From Candidatus Propionivibrio aalborgensis (GTDB lineage: Bacteria; Pseudomonadota; Gammaproteobacteria; Burkholderiales; Rhodocyclaceae): a stretch of 55,583 bases of DNA. Positions 27,514-40,577 of the stretch are shown here, piece after piece. The number at the start of each line of letters is the position of its first letter. Positions within the stretch are counted from its first letter, which is position 1. The DNA is taken from NCBI RefSeq assembly GCF_900089945.1, contig NZ_FLQY01000012.1, positions 1-55,583 of the forward strand, written 5' to 3'. Made by a program: the position numbers and the translations under genes. The notes below the pieces were generated by a model. That model was given only the letters and a program-made list of their open reading frames with translations. It did not search any database and had not been told where the DNA came from.

Positions 27514-28008
27514 ATGAGTCTCAAAACCCCCGACCTTCTCGATTCCAACGAAGAGCAGACCCTTGCAGGCGCCGTGCGTGTTGTCGCTCCAATGTTCCAG
27601 CGTTACGGCGCTCGAACTTCGTTCAGTGGCCAGATCGTCACGCTCAAGCTGTTTGAAGATAACTCGCTGGTGCGCGAGGCATTCGCTGAAGCTGGAAACG
27701 GAAAGGTGCTGGTGATTGATGGGGGTGGTTCAACGCGCTGCGCGTTGGTCGGCGATCAGTTGGCGATCCTCGCACACAAAAACGGTTGGGAAGGCGCGAT
27801 CGTCTTCGGCTGTATCCGGGATTCTGGTGATATCAACCTGATCGACATTGGCGTTCGTGCCCTCAATACCCACCCTCTGAAAAGCATCAAGAAGGGCGTT
27901 GGCGACCGCAACATCGACATCACCTTCGGCGGTGTCACCTTCAAGCCGGGCGAATGGATTTACGCTGATGAGGACGGCGTGATCGTCTCATCGTCGGCGC
28001 TGACTTAA
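27514..28008 (+). CDS. rraA: RraA-family protein (RNase E regulator or HMG/oxaloacetate aldolase type)
   Basis: A 164-aa protein of the RraA/MenG fold. MFQRYGARTSFSGQIVTLK, then DGGGSTRCALVGDQLAILA, then FGCIRDSGDI carry the Arg/Asp positions used by aldolase members (G-x-x-R then R-D). NTHPLKSIKKGVGDRN follows. The family includes E. coli RNase E inhibitor RraA and class II 4-hydroxy-4-methyl-2-oxoglutarate aldolases, and sequence alone does not decide between them. ATG 27514 matches family length; the frame extends upstream into the clpA end. Confidence 0.9.
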   Translation: MSLKTPDLLDSNEEQTLAGAVRVVAPMFQRYGARTSFSGQIVTLKLFEDNSLVREAFAEAGNGKVLVIDGGGSTRCALVGDQLAILAHKNGWEGAIVFGCIRDSGDINLIDIGVRALNTHPLKSIKKGVGDRNIDITFGGVTFKPGEWIYADEDGVIVSSSALT

Positions 28009-28109
28009 GACCTTCTTGCAGCAATTCCCGAACGATCGCCTCCAACTTGATTCGGCAGGATCAAGTCGCACGCCTGACCAAAAATTATCGCGAGCGGCAA
28101 ATATCTTAT

Positions 28110-28123
28110 GTCTTATATAAGAC
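28110..28123. promoter_or_regulatory. Palindromic operator GTCTTATATAAGAC upstream of aceA
   Basis: A perfect 14-bp dyad ending 2 bp before the aceA -35 box, with a further TCTTAT half-site at 28104-28109. It is nearly identical to the dyad in the gntR-mdh gap (4402-4413). The dyad centre is about -44 from the predicted transcription start. Confidence 0.75.
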
Positions 28124-28125
28124 TA

Positions 28126-28154
28126 TTGATGCTGAAGCAAAAGCGCTCTATAAT
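28126..28154 (+). promoter_or_regulatory. Strong sigma70 promoter of aceA
   Basis: TTGATG (28126-28131) and a consensus TATAAT (28149-28154) with 17-bp spacing. It predicts a start near 28161 and a leader of about 97 nt before the ATG at 28258. Confidence 0.8.
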
Positions 28155-28257
28155 TGTTCGTATAGACTGCTCGGAATAGTGAATCATCCATAGACAAGAC
28201 TTGCAGTCTGTTTTTCTCGAATTCCGGTCATGTTTCTAATCTTTTGGGAGATCAATT

Positions 28258-29556
28258 ATGAGCACACGTGAACAACAAATCGCCGAACTTGAAAAAGACT
28301 GGGCTGAAAACCCACGTTGGAAGGGAATCAAGCGAGGCTACTCAGCGGCTGATGTTGTCCGTTTGCGTGGCTCCTTCCCGATCGAATACACCATAGCCCG
28401 TCAAGGCGCCGAGAAGTTGTGGAACCTCGTCAACAGCGAACCTTACGTCAATTGCCTCGGCGCATTGACCGGAGGCCAGGCCATGCAACAGGTCAAGGCA
28501 GGTGTAAAAGCCATCTACCTGTCCGGCTGGCAAGTTGCCGCGGACAACAACGGTTATGCCGCGATGTATCCCGATCAGTCGCTGTACCCCGTCGACTCCG
28601 TCCCGAAGGTTGTCGAGCGCATCAATAACTCATTCCGTCGCGCCGACGAGATTCAGTTCTCCAAGAACATTAACGCTGGAGACAAAGGCTACGTTGATTA
28701 TTTCGCGCCGATCGTTGCCGATGCTGAAGCCGGATTCGGCGGCGTGCTCAACGCTTTCGAGCTGATGAAAGCCATGATCCGCGCTGGCGCTGGCGGCGTT
28801 CACTGGGAAGACCAGCTGGCCTCGGTCAAGAAGTGCGGCCATATGGGCGGCAAGGTTCTGGTGCCAACCCAGGAAGCGGTCCAGAAACTGATTGCCGCAC
28901 GTTTTGCTGCTGACGTCTGTGGCGTACCGACGCTGGTTATCGCCCGTACCGATGCCGAAGCTGCCGACCTGCTGACCTCCGACTATGACGAGAACGACAA
29001 GCCCTTCGTCACCGGCGAGCGCACAGCGGAAGGCTTTTACAAAACGAAAAAAGGCCTGGAGCAGGCTATCTCCCGCGCCGTGGCCTATGCGGCCTACGCC
29101 GACCTCGTATGGTGCGAAACGGGCACACCGGATCTGGAGTTTGCCCGGAAATTCGCCGAGGGCGTACATGCCAAGTTCCCGGGGAAGATGCTTGCCTACA
29201 ACTGCTCGCCTTCGTTCAACTGGAAGAAGAATCTGGACGACGCCACCATCGCCAAATTCCAGAAAGAACTCGGCGCCATGGGCTACAAGTACCAGTTCAT
29301 CACCCTCGCCGGCATCCACAACATGTGGTACCACATGTTCGATCTGTCGCAAGACTATGTAAAACGCGGCATGACGGCCTACGTCGAAAAGGTTCAGGAA
29401 CCCGAGTTTGCGGCGCGTGATCGTGGTTACACCTTCGTATCGCACCAGCAGGAAGTCGGTACCGGCTATTTCGACGAAGTCACCACCGTTATCCAGGGCG
29501 GAGTCTCATCGGTCACCGCACTAACCGGCTCGACAGAAGAAGAGCAGTTTCACTGA
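28258..29556 (+). CDS. aceA: Isocitrate lyase
   Basis: First enzyme of the glyoxylate shunt, cleaving isocitrate to glyoxylate and succinate. The 432-aa protein has the catalytic [10 protein letters not shown] (active cysteine), WQVAADNN, the DAEAGFGG metal site and [16 protein letters not shown] precedes the ATG. It stands alone with its own promoter and terminator. Malate synthase is not in the window. Control by the GntR regulator is suggested by the operator upstream; flux sharing with Icd would be set by AceK. Confidence 0.97.
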   Translation: MSTREQQIAELEKDWAENPRWKGIKRGYSAADVVRLRGSFPIEYTIARQGAEKLWNLVNSEPYVNCLGALTGGQAMQQVKAGVKAIYLSGWQVAADNNGYAAMYPDQSLYPVDSVPKVVERINNSFRRADEIQFSKNINAGDKGYVDYFAPIVADAEAGFGGVLNAFELMKAMIRAGAGGVHWEDQLASVKKCGHMGGKVLVPTQEAVQKLIAARFAADVCGVPTLVIARTDAEAADLLTSDYDENDKPFVTGERTAEGFYKTKKGLEQAISRAVAYAAYADLVWCETGTPDLEFARKFAEGVHAKFPGKMLAYNCSPSFNWKKNLDDATIAKFQKELGAMGYKYQFITLAGIHNMWYHMFDLSQDYVKRGMTAYVEKVQEPEFAARDRGYTFVSHQQEVGTGYFDEVTTVIQGGVSSVTALTGSTEEEQFH

Positions 29557-29568
29557 TCTGACTCGATC

Positions 29569-29598
29569 AAAAAAGCCGCCAGCAGGCGGCTTTTTTTT
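29569..29598. terminator. Terminator after aceA (bidirectional)
   Basis: GCCGCC (29575-29580), AGCA loop, GGCGGC (29585-29590), eight T on the right and six A on the left, so it can also serve the convergent flavodoxin-like gene. Confidence 0.9.
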
Positions 29599-29650
29599 GC
29601 CCCAACGCCACGCTTGCTTCGGTTTGTGGACGGCGGAATTGTCCGTGCGA

Positions 29651-30142
29651 TCAGAACACGCCTATCGCTAGTCCCGTAGCGAACGCTGCTCCAAGTTCCC
29701 TGCAGCGATCAAGATCAGGCGGGCTGATGGTTTTGCGCGAAAGTATGGTTTCCGGAGATTGCGCGTGTGTGCAAACGATCAGAGCTTCGGCTGTACGTCG
29801 CAGTCGCCATCCGGTAGCGATGCGGTCAATCTGTCGCACGGCGTTTTGCCCATCGCTGCCTGCACAGACCAGGACGGCATAAGGCCGACCGTTGATCCGA
29901 TTGAGCGCAGGGTAATAGCAGCGATCAAAGAAATCCTTCATCAGCCCCGAAATAGCCGCGAGATTCTCCGGCGTTGCGAACACGTAACCGTCGGCGTTGA
30001 TGACATCCGCCGCCAAAGCGGCCGATGCATGGAGTAGTCGCGTCGTCACTCCATCTTCAAGCTTGGCACCCATGACCAGCGCACGCACCATTTGCTCGGT
30101 GCCGCCGGTCATCGAGTTATATACAACGAGTAGCGTTTTCAT
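29651..30142 (-). CDS. Flavodoxin-like/NADPH-dependent FMN reductase family protein
   Basis: A 163-aa protein with a flavodoxin fold. LLVVYNSMTGGTEQMVRAL is the phosphate-binding loop for FMN, and DGYVFATPENLAAISGLMKDFFDRCYYP matches the NAD(P)H-quinone reductase/WrbA-like second loop. AVLVCAGSDGQNAVRQIDRI gives the third. The start is ATG 30142 (MKTLLVVY); an ATG five codons earlier is possible. Its redox partner is unknown. It stands alone between the aceA terminator and tRNA-Ser. Confidence 0.82.
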   Translation of the reverse strand: MKTLLVVYNSMTGGTEQMVRALVMGAKLEDGVTTRLLHASAALAADVINADGYVFATPENLAAISGLMKDFFDRCYYPALNRINGRPYAVLVCAGSDGQNAVRQIDRIATGWRLRRTAEALIVCTHAQSPETILSRKTISPPDLDRCRELGAAFATGLAIGVF

Positions 30143-30334
30143 CTCGGGTGCCCGCATAAAAGGGGATCACACGTCTCGCCGGATCCACAGAAGAAGAACA
30201 GCCCGTCGATAGTGCATGACCGAGTTCTTGTGTCAGGATAGACCATTCAAGCGCACAATGAACGGTATCTGCGATGGCAAATAATACGGCAAAGCACTTC
30301 GTGCGGCGCTTGGATACGAAGGTGGCTTGGCATC

Positions 30335-30422
<88 letters not shown>

Positions 30423-30457
30423 GTCAGGGGCGGGAGTTTAGCACAACTCGACAGCCT

Positions 30458-31858
30458 ATGCGCCTGATCCTTCTTCTTCTCGCCGTCATTGCTGGCGGCT
30501 GCGGCGATAGCACTCGGCAGCCTCTCGAAAGTACCAAAAAGCTTGTCGTCCTCACCCGAGTGGGTTCAACCACCTACTCGGTTGATGAAACGAATGGCGC
30601 CACGGGCTTTGACTACGACCTGGTCCGCATGTTCGCCAAGGAACTGGGTCTGAAGATCCGTATTGTTGTTGCCGCCAGCGACAGTGACATACTGCTACGA
30701 CTCAAAAACGGCGAAGCGCACATGGCAGCCGCGTGGCAGTCGCCGGTTGACGATCCGGAGATTCACAGCAGCACGCCTTACTTCCAGGACTATGACGTGC
30801 TGGTCTCCCACGAAGCGGCATTGCCATTGACCGGCATCGAGCAACTGGCCAACAAGACCATACATGTTGTTTCCGGTTCGCGGCAGGAGGAGGCGTTACG
30901 CGAACTGAGTAGTGAATTTCCAGAAATGATCATCGTCGGCAGTCATAAACGCCGTGAGCTCGACTTGCTGGAAGGCGTCGCAACCCAACGCTTGGAGGCG
31001 ACCCTAGTCAATAACGCAGCATTCAATATTGGGAACAATTTCTACCCGGAATTGCAGGACGCGCTGAAGATCGACGCAGCCCGACCGATAGTCTGGCTGT
31101 TTTCACCGGGTGTTGATCCTGAACTGATTGCCCGAGCCGACGCTTTTCTGGAGCGCACGCAGAAGAATGGCGAAATGGATCGCTTGAAAGACCGTTATTT
31201 CGGGCATGTCAAGCGGCTCACCGAGGCCGACAGCATTCGTTTCATCGAGCGCATGCACTCTGTTCTCAAGCCCTATCGCCCCCTTTTTCAAGAGGCTCAG
31301 ACGCGAACAGGAATCGACTGGCGGCTGCTGGCGGCGGTCGCCTACCAGGAATCCCAGTGGGATCCGCTGGCGACCAGTCCAACCGGCGTGCGCGGCATAA
31401 TGATGCTGACCGAGGATACTGCCGACCTGCTGGGCGTCAGCAACCGGCTCGATGCAGCGCAAAGCATCAGTGCCGGAGCCCAGTACATCCGTGACCTGCG
31501 CGAGGCGCTCCCGGCGAGCATTGCCGAACCCGATCGTTTATGGCTGGCGCTTGCCGCCTACAATCTGGGCATGGGTCACCTGAACGCCGCCCGTTACATT
31601 GCCAAGACGCTAAAGGCCAACCCGGATTCCTGGTATGCCATGAAGAAGGTCCTCCCCTTGCTCGGACTTCCTCAGTACTACAGCCGGCTAAAATCCGGCA
31701 AGGGGCGTGGCGGAGAAGCCGTCATCATGGTTGAGAACATCCGCGTCTTCACCGACATACTTGATCGCTACGAACCAGCTTACAATCCATTGGAACACGT
31801 ATCTGTCATTGGAAGCAGGCAACAGAAACTGCGAACAGAACAACCGGTAACGCCATAA
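30458..31858 (+). CDS. mltF: MltF-like membrane-bound lytic murein transglycosylase
   Basis: Outer-membrane lipoprotein of 466 aa that cleaves peptidoglycan glycan strands. A lipobox LAVIAGGC ends at Cys15. Residues about 27-265 form a periplasmic solute-binding-like domain (LVVLTRVGSTTYSVDE, GFDYDLVRMFAKELG). From about 270 an SLT lysozyme-like domain follows: AVAYQESQWDPLATS with catalytic glutamate, GVRGIMMLTEDTA and LALAAYNLGMGH. This two-domain layout is MltF's. Confidence 0.93.
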   Translation: MRLILLLLAVIAGGCGDSTRQPLESTKKLVVLTRVGSTTYSVDETNGATGFDYDLVRMFAKELGLKIRIVVAASDSDILLRLKNGEAHMAAAWQSPVDDPEIHSSTPYFQDYDVLVSHEAALPLTGIEQLANKTIHVVSGSRQEEALRELSSEFPEMIIVGSHKRRELDLLEGVATQRLEATLVNNAAFNIGNNFYPELQDALKIDAARPIVWLFSPGVDPELIARADAFLERTQKNGEMDRLKDRYFGHVKRLTEADSIRFIERMHSVLKPYRPLFQEAQTRTGIDWRLLAAVAYQESQWDPLATSPTGVRGIMMLTEDTADLLGVSNRLDAAQSISAGAQYIRDLREALPASIAEPDRLWLALAAYNLGMGHLNAARYIAKTLKANPDSWYAMKKVLPLLGLPQYYSRLKSGKGRGGEAVIMVENIRVFTDILDRYEPAYNPLEHVSVIGSRQQKLRTEQPVTP

Positions 31859-31871
31859 CGATCCGAGCGGC

Positions 31872-34486
<2,615 letters not shown>

Positions 34487-34494
<8 letters not shown>

Positions 34495-35152
34495 CTAGGA
34501 CATCGACGCCCGCAGGGGCCGTAAAGCGGAAAAGCGCGGGCGATAGCGGTGGATTGCGGTCCAGATTTGAAAAGAACAAGGTTGTGACCTGTCCGAAATT
34601 GTCGAACAGCTCCATCGACTTGAGATCGTTTCCGAAAAACCCCAGCAACAATTTCTCAAAACCACTGTCCGCCGATTTCGGGATCGCCTCCAGCCATTCG
34701 AGACCCTCCCGCTCGCCGGCTTCGCGCAGGGTAAAGTTTCTCTCAAGGGCACCTTTGTCGCTCCCCTTACCATCACTCTCGCCAACAAGCAGCGCCACCG
34801 GCGAGCTGCCAAGGGCGGCGTCGAACTTCTTCACCGTCACCTGGCGCAAATCAGGATCGTAGATCCATATTTTCTTGCCATCACCGACCAGCAACTGACT
34901 ATAGGGTTTTTCGATCTGCCAGCGGAATTTTCCGGGTCGCGAGAACATCATCACGCCGGTCGACTGCTGCGGCCTTTTGCCATTTTTGGCGACTACGATC
35001 TGCGCAAAATCGGCGCGCATGCTCTTCGTTGTTTCAAAGAAGGCGTGCAGCTTGTCGATGGCACCGGCATGGGCTTTATTTATCAACAGCAAACCACAGA
35101 GGCACAGAGACACAGACAAGAGCGAGATGGACCAATTCTTAGTGTATTGCAT
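34487..35152 (-). CDS. lolA: LolA, periplasmic lipoprotein carrier
   Basis: Carries lipoproteins from LolCDE to LolB across the periplasm; 221 aa. Residues 1-29 form a signal peptide (MQYTKNWSISLLSVSLCLCG, then LLLINKAHA). Mature LolA motifs follow: MRADFAQIV, GVMMFSRPGKFRWQIEKPYSQLLVGDGKKIWIYDPDL. The signal peptide's hydrophobic part lies inside a short repeat element (35094-35171), which is odd. It is between ftsK, 33 bp upstream, and rarA, which it overlaps. Confidence 0.94.
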
Positions 35153-35171
35153 CTGTTATTCGTCTCTGTGG
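35094..35171. repeat. Short inverted-repeat element over the lolA start
   Basis: CCACAGAG (35094-35101) and CTCTGTGG (35164-35171) bound 78 bp. The left arm continues with CACAGAG-type direct repeats. It contains the lolA start codon and encodes the core of its signal peptide. A 76-bp relative lies after trxB (39384-39459). Confidence 0.6.
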
Positions 35172-35185
35172 TGAGCTGACTCTTG

Positions 35186-37525
35186 TCATTCCTGCGTCTT
35201 TCGCGCAATGACTTCGCGGCCACCGCGCCCATCCATGGCCGATACCAGCCCGGATTTCTCCATGGCTTCGATCAGGCGCGCCGAGCGATTGTAGCCAATG
35301 CGCAAATGGCGCTGAACCAGCGAGATCGAAGCGCGGCGGTTCTTGAGAACGATCTCTACAGCCTGATCGTACAGCGCGTCGGATTCGCCATCGCCGCCAT
35401 TTCCATTGCCGTTGCCACCATCGCTCGCCTCGTCGCTGTCATCGTCAACACCGGCGCCTGACAGCACGCCTTCGACGTAGTCCGGCGCACCGGCGCGCTT
35501 CAGGTAATCGACAACGTGGTGTACTTCATCGTCGGCCACAAAAGCGCCATGCACGCGCGTCGGATACCCGGTTCCCGGTGCAAGGAAAAGCATATCGCCC
35601 TGACCCAGCAGTGCCTCGGCGCCCATCTGGTCGAGAATGGTGCGCGAGTCGATTTTCGATGACACCTGGAATGACATTCGCGTGGGTATGTTGGCCTTGA
35701 TCAGGCCGGTAATCACGTCGACCGAAGGTCGCTGTGTCGCGAGAATCAGATGGATGCCCGACGCACGTGCCTTCTGGGCGAGTCGTGCAATCAACTGCTC
35801 GACCTTCTTGCCGGCGACCATCATCAGATCAGCCAGTTCGTCGATGACCACGACGATGTTCGGCATTGAAATCAAAGGCTCAGGCGATTCCGGCGTCAGC
35901 GAAAATGGATTCGTCAACTTGTTCCCGGCCTTCTCCGCATCCTTGATGCGATGGTTGAGCCCGGCAATATTGCGCACGCCCATGGCCGACATCAGCTTGT
36001 AACGTTTTTCCATTTCCGCCACGCACCAGTTGAGCGCATTGGCCGCCTGTTTCATATCCACCACCACCGGCGCCAGCAGATGCGGGATGCCTTCGTAGAT
36101 GGACAGTTCGAGCATTTTCGGGTCGACCAGAATCAAACGCACCTTGTCCGGTTCGGATTTGTACAGCAGCGAAAGAATCATCGCATTGATTCCGACCGAC
36201 TTGCCCGACCCGGTCGTTCCGGCGACCAGCAAATGCGGCATCTTGGCCAGATCGACAACTACCGGATGACCGCCGATATCCTTGCCCAGCGTCATGGCCA
36301 GCGGCGATGACATATCGTGATAGGCACTGCTCGAAATAATCTCGGAAAGCCGAACGATCTGCCGCTTGGCGTTCGGAAGCTCAAGCGCCATGCACGATTT
36401 TCCGGGTACCGTCTCGACGACCCGGATTGAAACCATGGACAGAGCACGCGCCATATCCTTGGCCAGATTGACGATCTGAGCACCCTTGACCCCGACCGCC
36501 GGCTCGATCTCGTAACGCGTGATTACCGGTCCCGGATACGCGGCGAGCACCCTGGCCTGAACACCAAAGTCGGCGAGCTTGCGTTCGATCAGGCGCGACG
36601 TGTACTCGAGACTCTCGCTACTGACATGGTCGGTGTGGGATTCGGCTTGTTCGAGCAAATGCAGTGGGGGCAGCAGGCCGCCAACAACTGCCTCGGGGAA
36701 GAGCGGTACCTGACGCTCGCGTTCGATCCGCTTTTCGACCTTGGCCGGCAGCGGGGCCGCCGGCTCAGGCGCTTCGATATATATCGGCCCATGGCCTTCC
36801 ACCCGACGTTTCTCGTCGTCAACCACTGCTTCGCGCTCGCGCGCCACCTCACGTCCAATGCGTCTGTCCTGCCAGCGCTCGATCAAGTCGCGAACCGCGC
36901 CGTAAGTAGTTTCAAGCAAGCTGCCAAAACGTTCGGCAGCCGAAAGCCACGACATTCCGGAAAATATGCTCCAACCAAGCCCCAGCGCTGCAAGCAAAGT
37001 CAGCGTGGCACCGGTATAGCCAAGATAACGCACTGCCGCATTACCGATTTCGATACCCAGCATTCCGCCGGCACCGTGTTCGAGCGGCAACTGAACCGTG
37101 AGCGTGTAAAAACGCAAGTTCTCAAGTGCGCAACTGGCCAGGATAAAAACTACAAAGCCGGCCAGCGCGATATAGAAAGGGCGCCGATCCGTCGTACGCA
37201 GACCGTCAAGCCGACGATAGCCCCACCAGACAACGGCAACCAGGAAGACGATCCACCACCAGGCTGATAGACCAAAGACATAAAGCAGCAAATCGGCGAT
37301 CCAGGCGCCGCCACGACCCGCCGGATTGTGAAGTGCCCCTCCATGCACAGCATGCGACCAGCCGGGATCATCCCGCTGGTAGCCCCACAAGGCCAAGCCA
37401 AGAAATGCGGCAAGGACAACCAGCGCCAGCCAGCGCGATTCCTGCAATATGGCGGCAATCTTTTCCGGTAGCGGGCTGGGCGGATTGGAAGCCCGATCAA
37501 TCCTGTTCTTGAGCAGCGAAGCCAT
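35186..37525 (-). CDS. ftsK: FtsK/SpoIIIE-type DNA translocase
   Basis: Septum-anchored motor that clears chromosome dimers at division; 779 aa. Four to five transmembrane segments lie in the first 190 residues. The motor has [21 protein letters not shown] (Walker A) and [16 protein letters not shown] (Walker B), then [20 protein letters not shown] Gly/Asn/Asp-rich linker ([15 protein letters not shown]) precedes the C-terminal gamma winged helix ([24 protein letters not shown]), which reads KOPS sites. It heads ftsK-lolA-rarA-serS. Confidence 0.96.
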   Translation of the reverse strand: MASLLKNRIDRASNPPSPLPEKIAAILQESRWLALVVLAAFLGLALWGYQRDDPGWSHAVHGGALHNPAGRGGAWIADLLLYVFGLSAWWWIVFLVAVVWWGYRRLDGLRTTDRRPFYIALAGFVVFILASCALENLRFYTLTVQLPLEHGAGGMLGIEIGNAAVRYLGYTGATLTLLAALGLGWSIFSGMSWLSAAERFGSLLETTYGAVRDLIERWQDRRIGREVAREREAVVDDEKRRVEGHGPIYIEAPEPAAPLPAKVEKRIERERQVPLFPEAVVGGLLPPLHLLEQAESHTDHVSSESLEYTSRLIERKLADFGVQARVLAAYPGPVITRYEIEPAVGVKGAQIVNLAKDMARALSMVSIRVVETVPGKSCMALELPNAKRQIVRLSEIISSSAYHDMSSPLAMTLGKDIGGHPVVVDLAKMPHLLVAGTTGSGKSVGINAMILSLLYKSEPDKVRLILVDPKMLELSIYEGIPHLLAPVVVDMKQAANALNWCVAEMEKRYKLMSAMGVRNIAGLNHRIKDAEKAGNKLTNPFSLTPESPEPLISMPNIVVVIDELADLMMVAGKKVEQLIARLAQKARASGIHLILATQRPSVDVITGLIKANIPTRMSFQVSSKIDSRTILDQMGAEALLGQGDMLFLAPGTGYPTRVHGAFVADDEVHHVVDYLKRAGAPDYVEGVLSGAGVDDDSDEASDGGNGNGNGGDGESDALYDQAVEIVLKNRRASISLVQRHLRIGYNRSARLIEAMEKSGLVSAMDGRGGREVIARKTQE

Positions 37526-37599
37526 CGATATCAGTAGAAACTGGACAAACGAGGATTATAGCCGGCTGCAGGCAACAACCGGAGCGGTTCGACCAATGT

Positions 37600-38274
37600 T
37601 CAGTCCTCGTTGAGGACGATCCGTCCCGCTTCGACACGGATGTAACCGCTACGCTCCAGATCCTTCATTACGCGACTGACCATTTCGCGGGATGCCCCCA
37701 CCATCTTGGCCATATCCTGTTTTGTTATCTTGCGCCGAATTGTGCGAATGCCGTTTTCCTTCTCGGAAAGATCGAGCAGCAGCTTGGCCACCCGGCCATA
37801 AACATCCATCAGTGCCAGACTCTCGATCTTTCGGTTTGCCTCGCGCAATCGCAGCACTAGGCTCTTCATGATGTTCAGACAGAGATCAAGGTTTTCTGCC
37901 AAGGCTTTCATCAGATCGGACTTGGCAATGACCAGCAGCTCGCAGGCTTCGTTGGCGACAACGTCTGCCGAGCGCGGAGACCCGTCGATCAAACCCATCT
38001 CTCCAAAGCATTCACCTTCGTTCAGAAAGCACAGAATGACCTCGTTGCCCTCGGGGTCCCGATTCATCACTTTCGCACTTCCGCTTACAATGACGAACAG
38101 TGAGTCCGTACTGTCACCGACATAGACAATGGTCGTATTTCGTGCCACTTTGCGACTCACTGCCATTCTGGAAATCTGTTCGAGTTGCGCATCCGGCAAG
38201 CCCGCAAACATGGGAATACTCTGCAACAAAGTCAGTCCTGACTTCGCACCCGCCTTCTGCTGTTTTGCCTGCAT
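37600..38274 (-). CDS. Crp/Fnr-family transcriptional regulator
   Basis: A 224-aa regulator. The cyclic-nucleotide-binding beta-roll spans about residues 20-135 and has GECFGEMGLIDGSPRSADVVA, which keeps the FGE...R-S/A of the cNMP phosphate cassette, so cAMP or a similar ligand is plausible. The helix-turn-helix is ITKQDMAKMVGASREMVSRVMKDLERSGYI. It lacks the N-terminal cysteines of Fnr. GGAGC precedes the ATG and a TATAAT (minus strand, 38326-38321) suggests its own promoter. Divergent from trxB. Confidence 0.9.
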   Translation of the reverse strand: MQAKQQKAGAKSGLTLLQSIPMFAGLPDAQLEQISRMAVSRKVARNTTIVYVGDSTDSLFVIVSGSAKVMNRDPEGNEVILCFLNEGECFGEMGLIDGSPRSADVVANEACELLVIAKSDLMKALAENLDLCLNIMKSLVLRLREANRKIESLALMDVYGRVAKLLLDLSEKENGIRTIRRKITKQDMAKMVGASREMVSRVMKDLERSGYIRVEAGRIVLNED

Positions 38275-38387
38275 GATTGCTCCTTCCGTTTGAGCAATTA
38301 TTTCAATAGGTTGCGTTGGAATTATAAGACACTTTATGGGATTGGTAGCAATTCACCCCGAATTGGATCGAGCATTGCCGGTTATAA

Positions 38388-39380
<993 letters not shown>

Positions 39381-39383
39381 GAG

Positions 39384-39459
39384 CCACAAAGCGCAAGAAA
39401 TACGGGGATTGCCAGGATAGACAGCCAGGCTTTCCCGGTGTGCTCAGGATGCTTTGTGG
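39384..39459. repeat. Short inverted-repeat element after trxB
   Basis: CCACAAAGC (39384-39392) and GCTTTGTGG (39451-39459) are perfect 9-bp arms around 58 bp. The size (76 bp) and end sequence resemble the element over the lolA start. Confidence 0.55.
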
Positions 39460-39487
39460 TGGATATTCTGTTCACTAGTCAATTCCG

Positions 39488-40045
39488 ATGACTCAACGCC
39501 GCCAACCGACCCCGGAAGATCTGGCCGCCTTTCGTGCTGCGGTCGATGGCGCTGTCCCCTTGCGCGTACCTGAGCGTGTTGCTTTTGAACCGCCCAAGCC
39601 CAGTCCGCGTCCGCGCCAAAGGGAGCTCGATGAGGCGGCAGCCGTCACCGAATCCCTGTACGGCCCGTTTGAAATCGACGATCTGCTGGCCATCGGCGAT
39701 GCCGACTCCTACCTGCGCACGGGGCTGCCGCGCAACGTTCTACGCGATTTGCGCCGCGGCCGCTGGTCGATCCAGAATCACACCGACCTGCACGGCCTCA
39801 ACCGACACGAGGCACATGAAGAAGTTTCGCGCTTTCTTGCTGAATCACACAGCTCCGGCAAACGATGCCTGCGCATTGTGCATGGTCGCGGACACGGCTC
39901 CCCCGGCCGGGAGGGCATCCTGCGTCAACTGGTCAAATCGTGGCTCGCGCGTCGCAAGGATGTTTTGGCCTTCTGCCACGCCCCGCCCTGCGACGGCGGC
40001 GAAGGTGCGTTGTGGGTGTTGCTCAAGGCAGATTTTCGGGGCTGA
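39488..40045 (+). CDS. Smr-domain protein (putative endonuclease)
   Basis: A 185-aa protein of the proteobacterial Smr type. The N-terminal 85 residues are polar and proline-rich. The Smr domain starts near 96 with HTDLHGLNRHEAHEEVSRFL and continues with CLRIVHGRGHGSPGREGILRQLVKSWL, the DLHG and HGRG motifs of the nuclease fold. Domain relatives act on DNA or on mRNA at collided ribosomes; the substrate of this short form is not known to me. Confidence 0.9.
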   Translation: MTQRRQPTPEDLAAFRAAVDGAVPLRVPERVAFEPPKPSPRPRQRELDEAAAVTESLYGPFEIDDLLAIGDADSYLRTGLPRNVLRDLRRGRWSIQNHTDLHGLNRHEAHEEVSRFLAESHSSGKRCLRIVHGRGHGSPGREGILRQLVKSWLARRKDVLAFCHAPPCDGGEGALWVLLKADFRG

Positions 40046-40129
40046 GAATCGGCTGAGAATCGGAATAATCGCTTGGGGATGGCGTAGTTTTCGAAAGGTA
40101 TGCCGGCTTATACTCCTGCCGGCCGAACC

Positions 40130-40157
40130 AAAAACGGCTCGCGAATTTGCGAGCCGT
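40130..40157 (-). terminator. Terminator after glnB
   Basis: Minus strand ACGGCTCGC and GCGAGCCGT (40157-40134) form a 9-bp stem followed by a short T run. Confidence 0.82.
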
Positions 40158-40178
40158 CTGTGTCGAACGGGAGGAAAA

Positions 40179-40523
<345 letters not shown>

Positions 40524-40577
40524 TTACTCCGGAAAAATCTTGCCAAATCGTACCAGAAATCGGGTTTCAGCATGAGT

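Noticed and set aside
28630-29445. 271-aa minus-strand frame
   Set aside because: Antisense to aceA; no motif or ribosome site.
38320-38333. ATAAGAC half-site of the GntR-type dyad upstream of the Crp-family gene
   Set aside because: Only half of the palindrome matches and it overlaps a -10 box, where such AT-rich sequence is expected.
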